From an uncultured Clostridia bacterium (GTDB lineage: Bacteria > Bacillota > Clostridia > Christensenellales > Aristaeellaceae), in assembly GCA_946410395.1 (NCBI GenBank), contig CAMKAE010000040.1, positions 1 to 12,827 on the forward strand: 12,827 bases of DNA, written 5' to 3'. The translations under genes were made by a program, and so were the position numbers. Within the stretch, counting starts at the first letter, position 1; every line of letters starts with the position of its first letter. This document shows, in pieces, positions 6,225 to 11,927 of this stretch. The notes under the pieces are model-generated. The model was not told the DNA's origin. It did no database searches and was given only the letters and a program-made list of their open reading frames with translations.

Positions 6225-7361
6225 ATGATTTACCGCGCTTTCCAGGACATGCAGCTCTCCAACTTGGGCATGGGTGCCATGCGCCTGCCCGTTCTCAACG
6301 GTGACGACAGTCAGATCGACGAGGCCGCGACTTTCCGCATGGTGGACTTGGCGATGCAGGCCGGCGTCAACTACTACGACACCGCCTGGGGCTATCACGA
6401 CGGTCAGTCCGAGCTTGTGCTGGGCAAAGCGCTGGCCCGCTATCCCCGGGAGAAGTACTTCCTGGCCGACAAGTTTCCCGGCTACGACCTGCACAACATG
6501 GGCAAGGCGGAGGCGATCTTCGAGGAGCAGCTCCGCAAGTGCGGAGTGGATTACTTCGATTTCTACCTGTTCCACAATGTGTGCGAGATGAACATCGACG
6601 CCTATCTGGACGATGAAAGATACAAGACCTTCCGTTATCTGGCAGAGCAGAAGCGCAAGGGCCGCATCCGTCATCTGGGCTTCTCCGCCCACGGCAGTCC
6701 GGCCGTCATCCGGCGCTTCCTGGAGGCCTACGGCAAGGACATAGAATTCTGCCAGCTGCAGCTCAACTGGCTGGACTGGGATTTCCAGGATGCCAAAGCA
6801 AAGGTGGCGCTGCTCCGGGAGTGGAACATCCCCGTGTGGGTCATGGAACCGCTGCGCGGCGGGAAGCTGGCCAGGCTGCCGGAGGAGGACGCCGCCGGGC
6901 TCCACGCCCTTCGCCCGCAGGAGAGCATCGCCGCCTGGGCCTTCCGCTTCCTGCAGAGCATTCCCGGGGTGACGGTGATCCTCTCCGGCATGTCCAACGA
7001 GGCGCAGATGGCGGAAAACCTGCGCACCTTTGAAACCGATCAGCCGCTGAACGAGACGGAAAAGCGCGCGCTCCTCTCCCTGGCCGCGGACATGACCCGC
7101 CGCACCGCCCTGCCCTGCACCGCCTGCCGCTACTGCACCACCCACTGTCCCAAGGGGCTGAACATCCCCTGGCTGCTGGAGCTATACAACGAGCACGTCT
7201 TCACCGGCGGCGGCTTCATCGCGCCCATGGCCCTCATGTCCCTGCCCGAGGATAAGAAGCCCTCCGCCTGCATCGGCTGCCGGAGCTGCGAAAAGGTCTG
7301 CCCCCAGCAGATCCGCATCTCCGAGGCCATGAAGGATCTCAGCGCCAAAGCGGCCTGGTAA
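6225..7361 (+). CDS. Aldo/keto reductase with carboxyl-terminal double [4Fe-4S] domain
   Basis: A 378-residue ferredoxin-tailed aldo/keto reductase. Residues 1-270 form the (beta/alpha)8 barrel with the full catalytic set: Asp52 (YYDTAW), Tyr57 (WGYHDG), Lys83 (LADKFPG) and His117 (YLFHNV). The tail holds C298-x2-C301-x2-C304-x3-C308-P and C349-x2-C352-x2-C355-x3-C359-P, two typical [4Fe-4S] ligand sets. Such proteins are common in anaerobes and probably link carbonyl reduction or oxidation to ferredoxin-level electron transfer; substrates are rarely known. The ribosome binding site is weak (AAAAGAG near 6211-6217), and the 78 bp in front are the largest gap in the operon. The gene may be expressed at a lower or separate level. 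The strong terminator at 7372-7416 follows it. Confidence 0.9.
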   Translation: MIYRAFQDMQLSNLGMGAMRLPVLNGDDSQIDEAATFRMVDLAMQAGVNYYDTAWGYHDGQSELVLGKALARYPREKYFLADKFPGYDLHNMGKAEAIFEEQLRKCGVDYFDFYLFHNVCEMNIDAYLDDERYKTFRYLAEQKRKGRIRHLGFSAHGSPAVIRRFLEAYGKDIEFCQLQLNWLDWDFQDAKAKVALLREWNIPVWVMEPLRGGKLARLPEEDAAGLHALRPQESIAAWAFRFLQSIPGVTVILSGMSNEAQMAENLRTFETDQPLNETEKRALLSLAADMTRRTALPCTACRYCTTHCPKGLNIPWLLELYNEHVFTGGGFIAPMALMSLPEDKKPSACIGCRSCEKVCPQQIRISEAMKDLSAKAAW

Positions 7362-7371
7362 CGGGACACGC

Positions 7372-7416
7372 AAAGAGGCTGCGGCAGATTGGTCAGATTC
7401 TGCCGCAGCCTCTTTT
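7372..7416. terminator. Bidirectional rho-independent terminator
   Basis: A 16-bp perfect stem (7372-7387 with 7400-7415) encloses a 12-nt loop. The plus strand ends in TCTTTT and the minus strand also ends in a T-run (CTCTTT). It lies between two converging genes, the aldo/keto reductase (ends 7361) and the deformylase (ends 7439), and should stop transcription from both sides. Confidence 0.95.
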
Positions 7417-7438
7417 GCTGTGCCATGATTTATGCTTC

Positions 7439-7849
7439 TCAGATCAGAATGCCGTCGCAGTGATCGATCTCGTGCTGGATGATCTGCGCCGTAAAGCCCT
7501 CAAAGACCGCGGTTTTGTCCCGCAGCAGCTGGTCCTGCCAGCACACGGTGATGCGCCGCCAGCGCCTGGTTTTGCGCACGCCGGCCAGGGACAGGCAGCC
7601 CTCCTCCGCCTCGTACTCCCCGGCTTTTGCGACGATCCGGGGATTGAGCATGACCACCTGCATCGGGCCGTTGCTGAAAGCGATGATCCGCTTCCGCCGG
7701 CCGATCATGTTCGCGGCCATGCCCACGCAGTGCTCCAGATGCGCCTGCAGCGTGTCGAGCAGGTCTGCGGCGACAGGCAGGTCGGCAGCGGTGGCGGGAT
7801 CGGATTTCCCCGCCAGGAACATCGGGTCACGGACAATGGGCTGAATCAT
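7439..7849 (-). CDS. def: Peptide deformylase, short clostridial type
   Basis: A 136-residue peptide deformylase, the metal enzyme that removes the formyl group from new polypeptides. Motif 2 is EGCLS (83-87) with metal ligand Cys85, and motif 3 is QHEIDH (125-130) with ligands His126 and His130 and catalytic Glu127. Motif 1 reads CVGMAANM (41-48) where typical enzymes have GVGLAAPQ, so the usual glutamine is Met48. It is shorter than the usual 150-190 residues. GGAGGG (7857-7862 on this strand) fixes the start at 7849; the longer open frame upstream runs antiparallel through a membrane-protein gene and is not coding. It lies 59 bp downstream of the DUF554 gene on the same strand and probably shares its transcript. 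It is more likely an accessory than the only deformylase. Confidence 0.85.
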   Translation of the reverse strand: MIQPIVRDPMFLAGKSDPATAADLPVAADLLDTLQAHLEHCVGMAANMIGRRKRIIAFSNGPMQVVMLNPRIVAKAGEYEAEEGCLSLAGVRKTRRWRRITVCWQDQLLRDKTAVFEGFTAQIIQHEIDHCDGILI

Positions 7850-7908
7850 CGGGACACCCTCCATTCTCTCCACGAAAGATCGCTGTCTTCTCGGCAGGCC
7901 GGTCGGCG

Positions 7909-8634
7909 TCAAAGCCCCCAGGGCAGGTAGGCCGCGATCACCGCGAAAACGATGGCCGGCAGCATGTTGGCCACCCGGACCGTCTTTCCCCAGACCAGGT
8001 TCACCCCGACGCAGAAGATCAGCACGGAGCCGATGAGCGAGAGATAGGCGACAGCCAGGTCGGTCATGGCCGGGGCGACCAGCCTGGCCAGCAGCGTCAC
8101 GGCGCCCTCGAGCACAAGCACCGGGATCGCCGAGAAGACGCAGCCCTTGCCGAGCGAGGAGGTCATCACAGCAATGATGATAAAGTCCAGCACGGCCTTG
8201 ACCGCCAGCGTGGCATAATCGCCGCTGATGCCGTCCTGGATCGCGCCGACAATCGCCATCGCGCCGATGCAGACGGTCAGCGACGCCGTGACAAACGCGT
8301 TGACAAACTCCCGGTCGCCGCTGTTCCCCGTCCTGGCCTTCAGCCACTCCCCGAAGCGCTCGAAGCCCGTTTCGATCCCGATCAGCTCGCCGACCACTGT
8401 TCCCAGCGCAAGGCAGAGCACGACCAGGAAAGACTTTCCGCTCACAAGCGCGCCGCCGTCGATCGACAGCATGCCCTGCATCGCGCCCGCAACGGCGATG
8501 AACAGCACGCTGACGCCGCAGGCCTTGTTCACCGCCTCCTGCTGTTCCCGCCGGAACAGCTTTCCCGTAAAATGACCCACCACGCCGCCCAGGACGATCG
8601 CCGCGGTGTTGATGAGCGTTCCCAGTCCGATCAT
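7909..8634 (-). CDS. DUF554 membrane protein
   Basis: A 241-residue integral membrane protein of the DUF554 family (YdfK/YqgA-like, usual length about 220-240). Hydrophobic segments fall near residues 3-21, 38-56, 65-86, 112-132, 142-160, 165-186, 192-215 and 220-239. Glycine-rich turns such as GLGTLINTAAIVLGG at the start and LALGTVVGELIG (75-86) are characteristic. A transport role has been proposed for the family, but no substrate is established. AAGGAGA (8641-8647 on this strand) gives the start. The region upstream is the remnant of a surface-protein gene, so the original promoter region may have been replaced; I find no convincing promoter there. Confidence 0.85.
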   Translation of the reverse strand: MIGLGTLINTAAIVLGGVVGHFTGKLFRREQQEAVNKACGVSVLFIAVAGAMQGMLSIDGGALVSGKSFLVVLCLALGTVVGELIGIETGFERFGEWLKARTGNSGDREFVNAFVTASLTVCIGAMAIVGAIQDGISGDYATLAVKAVLDFIIIAVMTSSLGKGCVFSAIPVLVLEGAVTLLARLVAPAMTDLAVAYLSLIGSVLIFCVGVNLVWGKTVRVANMLPAIVFAVIAAYLPWGL

Positions 8635-8649
8635 ATGCCGTCTCCTTCT

Positions 8650-8972
8650 AAATCTCAGGCCGCCGAGCCCGGCGTCTTCGCCTATGACGGCGGAACCGTC
8701 AGTCTCTCCGACTGCACCGTGACGGTCACGGGCGGCGGGGCCGGCGGCGGTCAGGTGGCCGGAGGCGGCACGCTCACCGGCAGCAATCTGACGGTGACCA
8801 GCGCGAGCAAGGCCGCGATCCGCTCGGACCGCGGCAGCGTGATGTCGTCCTGGACGAGGCCAGCACCTGGACCCTGACGGCCGATTCTTATATCAGCAGC
8901 TTTGAGGGCGACCTCGGGTGCGTGATCGGAAACGGCCATACCCTGTATGTGAACGGCACGGCAGTGAACTGA
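8650..8972 (+). pseudogene. Remnant of a repetitive beta-helix surface protein
   Basis: No start codon or ribosome binding site precedes this stretch. In one frame it encodes a glycine/threonine-rich repeat (PGVFAYDGGTVSLSDCTVTV and a later SKAAIRSDRG). At about 8841-8844 coding-like sequence jumps to another frame: VVLDEASTWTLTADSYISSF, then a carboxyl end GNGHTLYVNGTAVN and TGA at 8970-8972. Both pieces match the style of very large clostridial right-handed beta-helix (adhesin-like) proteins. In full-length members the 'SDRG' repeat and the 'STW-x-x-T-x-DS' repeat are far apart, so a large internal deletion is likely in addition to the lost amino end. It lies between the DUF554 gene (its 5' end begins at that gene's ribosome binding site) and the 3' end of the uvrA-like gene. 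Confidence 0.7.
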
Positions 8973-8997
8973 GGGGGTCCGGCTGCGGCGTCGCTTC

Positions 8998-11499
8998 TCA
9001 CAGGTAGCGCGCCGTGACGCTCTGCGGGTTTTGCCGGACCTCGTCCGGCGTGCCGGCAGCCACGATCCGCCCGCCCTGGGCGCCGCCGCCAGGCCCCATG
9101 TCCACCAGATAGTCCGCGCTGCGGATCACGTCCAGGTCGTGCTCGATGACGATCACCGTCGCGCCCTGATCGATCAGGTGCTGGAACACCTTCAGCAGCG
9201 TGCGCACGTCCAGGGGATGCAGGCCAATCGTGGGCTCGTCGAAGACAAACACCGTGTCCGACTGTCCCCGGCTCATCTCGCTGGCCAGCTTCAGGCGCTG
9301 CGCCTCGCCGCCGGACAGGCTGGGCGTCTCCTCCCCCAGGGTCAGATAGCCCAGCCCCAGGTCGTGCAGCACCTGCAGGCGGTCCCGCACCAGCTTCAGA
9401 TCGCCGCATTCCGCCAGCGCTTCGTCCACGCTGCAGGCCATCAGCCTGGGCAGGGAGCAGCCGCTGCCGTCCTTCCGGATGCGCTTGACCCGGTACGCCG
9501 CCTTCGCGTAGCGGGAGCCGCCGCAGTCCGGGCAGGGCACATCCACGTCCGGCAGGAACTGCACGTCCAGGCTGATCGTGCCCGTTCCGTCGCACACGGG
9601 GCAGCGGAGGGAACCGGTGTTATAGCTGAAATCTCCGGCGGAAAAGCCCAGCTCCTTCGCGTCCTTCGTCCGCGCGTACGCCTTGCGCAGCTCGTCGTGC
9701 ACGTTGGCGTAGGTCGCCACGGTGGAGCGCACGTTGATGCCGATCGGCGTCGCGTCGATCAGCTTCACCTGCGCGATGCCCTCCGCGCTGACGGAGCGCA
9801 CATGCTCCGGCAGCGCTTTCCCGGCCGTCGCGGCCGCAATGGCCGGAATCAGGCTCTCCAACACCATCGTGGTCTTGCCGCTGCCGGACACGCCGGTGAC
9901 CACGGTCAGCCGCCCCTTCGGGATGCGCACGGACAGCGGTTTCACCGTGTGGATCGCCCCGGTCTCCATCCGGATCTCCCCCAGATCGAACAGCCGGGCC
10001 GCGTCCGTCTGCGGGCGAAGCGCGGACTGGTCGCGCTCGGAGAGGAACGGGCCGATCAGGGAGGCAGGGTTTTCGGACAGCATCCGCGTCGTGCCCTCCG
10101 CCAGGATCCTGCCGCCGCCCGCACCGGCCTCCGGGCCGAGCTCGATCAGCCAGTCGGCATGACGCAGCACCTGCGGATCGTGATCCACCAGCACGATGGA
10201 GTTGCCGTCGGCCACCAGGTCGTCCATCACGCCGGTCAGGCCCTCCAGGTTGGAGGGGTGCAGGCCGATGGAGGGCTCGTCGAGCACATAGAGGACGCCG
10301 GTGGTGCGGTTGCGCACGGCCCGGGCCAGCTGCGTCCGCTGGCGCTCGCCGGTGGACAGCGTGGCGGAGGCGCGGTCCAGCGAGAGATAGCTCAGCCCCA
10401 GATCCACCAGCCGCCGCGCGGTGTGGTGGAAGGCCTCGCAGATGCTGACCGCCATGGGGCGCATCTCCTCCGGCAGGGACGCGGGCACGCCCTTCACCCA
10501 CTCGATCAGCTCCGACAGCGGCAGCGTGCAGACCTGATCCAGCGACGCCCCGTTCAGCCGCAGGGCTCGCGCGCGGGCCGACAGCCGCGTGCCGCCGCAG
10601 TCCGGGCAGACATCCTCCCGCAGGAACTTCTCCACCCGCTTCATGCCCTTTTCGTCCTTGACCTTGCTCAGCGCGTTGAGCACGGTGGCCGTGGCGCTGT
10701 AATAGGTGAAGTCCATCTCGCCGGCCGCCATGTTCTCCGCCTTCTTGGGCTTGTAGAAGATGTGCTTCTTGACCATGGGCCCATCGTAGACGATCGCCTT
10801 CTCCGCGTCGGTCAGCTCTCGGAAGGGCACGTCCGTGCGCACGCCCATCGCGCTCACGACGTCCGTCATCAGCGACCACATCAGGCTGTTCCACGGCGCG
10901 ACCGCGCCCTCCAGGATGGTCAGGCTCTCATCCGGCACCAGGGTGGCCCGGTCCACAGTCCGGATCATGCCGGTCCCGCCGCAGCGCGCGCAGGCGCCGG
11001 CGGAATTGAAGGCCAGCTCCTCCGCGCCGATCACGGGCACAAACGTCCCGCAGGCGGGGCAGTGCACCTCCTTCTCGGCCGCCCAGTCGAGCGTCTGGGG
11101 CACGTCATGCCCGTTGGGGCACTTGTACACGGACAGGCGGGAAAACATGAGCCGCAGGCTGTTCAGCAGCTCGGTTGACGTGCCGAAGGTCGAGCGGATG
11201 CCGGGCACGCCGGGCCGCTGGTGCAGGGCCAGGGCCGCGGGCACATAGCGCACATCGTCCACCAGGGCCCGGCTCGCCTGGGTCATCCGCCGCCGGGTGT
11301 AAGTGGAAAGGGACTCCAGGTAGCGCCTGGAGCCCTCGGCGTAGAGCACCCCCAGCGCCAGGGAGGACTTCCCGGAGCCGGACACCCCGGCGATGCCCGT
11401 GATCCGGTGCAGCGGGATGTTGACATCCACGTTTTTCAGGTTATGGACCCGCGCGCCGCGGATCTCGATCTGTTCAGGAATACGGCGATGGTCGGTCAT
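8998..11499 (-). CDS. Short UvrA paralogue (class II excinuclease-like ABC ATPase)
   Basis: An 833-residue tandem ABC ATPase of the UvrA family. Cassette 1 has Walker A GVSGSGKS (38-45), signature LSTGERQR (381-388, Thr in place of the usual Gly) and Walker B VLYVLDEPS (402-410). Cassette 2 has GVSGSGKT (536-543), LSGGEAQR (728-735) and VFVFDEPT (750-757). Zinc-module cysteines are C298-x2-C301 and C633-x2-C636-x19-C656-x2-C659. Between Cys127 and Cys170 there are about 40 residues where housekeeping UvrA (about 940 residues) has the UvrB-binding insertion. UvrB is therefore probably not bound in the normal way. Family members without this insertion (UvrA2, DrrC-like) are linked to tolerance of DNA-binding drugs. 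AGGAG at 11508-11512 sets the start. A perfect promoter lies 79 bp upstream of the start codon. Confidence 0.9.
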   Translation of the reverse strand: MTDHRRIPEQIEIRGARVHNLKNVDVNIPLHRITGIAGVSGSGKSSLALGVLYAEGSRRYLESLSTYTRRRMTQASRALVDDVRYVPAALALHQRPGVPGIRSTFGTSTELLNSLRLMFSRLSVYKCPNGHDVPQTLDWAAEKEVHCPACGTFVPVIGAEELAFNSAGACARCGGTGMIRTVDRATLVPDESLTILEGAVAPWNSLMWSLMTDVVSAMGVRTDVPFRELTDAEKAIVYDGPMVKKHIFYKPKKAENMAAGEMDFTYYSATATVLNALSKVKDEKGMKRVEKFLREDVCPDCGGTRLSARARALRLNGASLDQVCTLPLSELIEWVKGVPASLPEEMRPMAVSICEAFHHTARRLVDLGLSYLSLDRASATLSTGERQRTQLARAVRNRTTGVLYVLDEPSIGLHPSNLEGLTGVMDDLVADGNSIVLVDHDPQVLRHADWLIELGPEAGAGGGRILAEGTTRMLSENPASLIGPFLSERDQSALRPQTDAARLFDLGEIRMETGAIHTVKPLSVRIPKGRLTVVTGVSGSGKTTMVLESLIPAIAAATAGKALPEHVRSVSAEGIAQVKLIDATPIGINVRSTVATYANVHDELRKAYARTKDAKELGFSAGDFSYNTGSLRCPVCDGTGTISLDVQFLPDVDVPCPDCGGSRYAKAAYRVKRIRKDGSGCSLPRLMACSVDEALAECGDLKLVRDRLQVLHDLGLGYLTLGEETPSLSGGEAQRLKLASEMSRGQSDTVFVFDEPTIGLHPLDVRTLLKVFQHLIDQGATVIVIEHDLDVIRSADYLVDMGPGGGAQGGRIVAAGTPDEVRQNPQSVTARYL

Positions 11500-11507
11500 G
11501 GTTCTCG

Positions 11508-11528
11508 CTCCTCCGGCTTTCCCGCCGG
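11508..11528 (-). promoter_or_regulatory. uvrA-like ribosome binding site abutting a hairpin
   Basis: On the minus strand AGGAG (11512-11508) sits eight bases before the ATG at 11499. Directly 5' of it, CCGGC and GCCGG (11528-11524 and 11517-11513) pair around a GGGAAA loop. The site decides for the 11499 start over an in-frame ATG at 11562, which has no such site. The hairpin touches the ribosome binding site and could affect initiation. Confidence 0.5.
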
Positions 11529-11577
11529 CTCGGTGATCTTGCCTGATGAAAGGCACCGGCAATCTGCCCGGAGAAGC

Positions 11578-11606
11578 ATTATACGATACCGGTTCATGGG
11601 TGTCAA
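11578..11606 (-). promoter_or_regulatory. Perfect consensus sigma-A promoter for the uvrA-like gene
   Basis: Read on the minus strand, TTGACA (11606-11601) and TATAAT (11583-11578) match the consensus at all twelve positions with the optimal 17-bp spacer. The predicted start near 11571 gives a leader of about 70 nt. No clear operator dyad overlaps it. Confidence 0.92.
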
Positions 11607-11622
11607 TGCGGCGTAAAGCGTT

Positions 11623-11647
11623 CCCGGCGACGAGAATCCGCGCCGGG
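11623..11647 (-). other. Hairpin between the dapF remnant and the uvrA promoter
   Basis: CCCGGCG (11623-11629) pairs with CGCCGGG (11641-11647) around an 11-nt loop. On the minus strand the bases that follow (AACGCTTTACG) are not a proper T-run, so termination would be weak. It lies six bases past the stop of the remnant. Confidence 0.4.
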
Positions 11648-11652
11648 CACCG

Positions 11653-11814
11653 TCAATAGGCAAGCGTCCCCTCAAACACCGAGACCGTCCCCCCGGTGAG
11701 CGTCATTCGGCCAGCCACCTCCTGGACGAACTCCGTGTTGATCCGGTCCGGGAAACAGGGCGCGTGCTCGAAGATGGGTCCGTGCTCCCGGATCGCTTCT
11801 GTTCCTTCACGCAT
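11653..11814 (-). pseudogene. dapF: Internally deleted dapF remnant (possible 53-aa product)
   Basis: A 53-codon open frame on the minus strand. Residues 9-32 (from IREHGPIFEHAPCFPDR through NTEFVQEV) match the stretch of diaminopimelate epimerase just before its second active-site cysteine, where DapF reads 'GP-x-x-E-x-x-x-x-FP-x-R-x-N-x-x-F-V/M-x-V'. Residues 36-51 (MTLTGGTVSVFEGTLA) match the extreme carboxyl end ('MTGPAVHV-Y/F-x-G'). The roughly 70-80 residues that normally lie between, with the ACGTG-type catalytic loop, are missing, as is the amino half with the first catalytic cysteine. It cannot be an active epimerase. AGGAGGG (11824-11830) stands nine bases before the ATG, so a small product may still be made. 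DapF normally makes meso-diaminopimelate for lysine and cell wall; an intact copy should exist elsewhere if that pathway is used. Confidence 0.65.
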
Positions 11815-11927
11815 GGGACTGATCCCTCCTGTTATGGCGATCCGGAACGATGGGCGAAAGGACGGCGTGCGAGCGCCTTGGGAATGGCCGGAACCCGGAT
11901 ATGAATCGTTGCCGGTCTTCGGCCGGA

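Larger units (their letters stand above)
1048..7416 (+). other. Predicted ten-gene operon
   Basis: Ten plus-strand genes run from 1141 to 7361. Gaps between the first nine are short (overlaps of 11 and 4 bp, otherwise 10 to 27 bp), each has its own ribosome binding site, and no terminator-like hairpin lies between them. A clear promoter precedes the first gene and a 16-bp terminator follows the last. The 78-bp gap at 6147-6224 before the aldo/keto reductase is the only place where an internal promoter could hide, and I see no convincing one there. Confidence 0.7.

Noticed and set aside
4436..7145. Minus-strand open frames of 447 and 495 codons
   Set aside because: They are antisense to the nitroreductase, DUF3795, fusion and aldo/keto reductase genes. 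No domain is visible and GC-biased third positions explain the lack of stops.
7850..8347. Amino-terminal extension of the deformylase frame to 302 codons
   Set aside because: The extension runs through the DUF554 gene in another frame, while GGAGGG at 7857-7862 directs initiation at 7849.
9031..11178. 715-codon open frame on the plus strand, opposite the uvrA-like gene
   Set aside because: It is the antisense of a well-supported ABC ATPase with complete motifs. Its product is rich in Arg, Gln, His and Ala, as expected from a GC-rich gene read backwards, and it has no recognisable domain.
11500..11562. 21-codon amino-terminal extension of the uvrA-like gene (ATG at 11562)
   Set aside because: It would start about nine bases after the predicted transcription start with no ribosome binding site. 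AGGAG stands before the ATG at 11499, where family similarity begins.
11221..11616. 131-codon plus-strand open frame over the uvrA promoter
   Set aside because: It is the antisense of the uvrA 5' end and leader, without a ribosome binding site.
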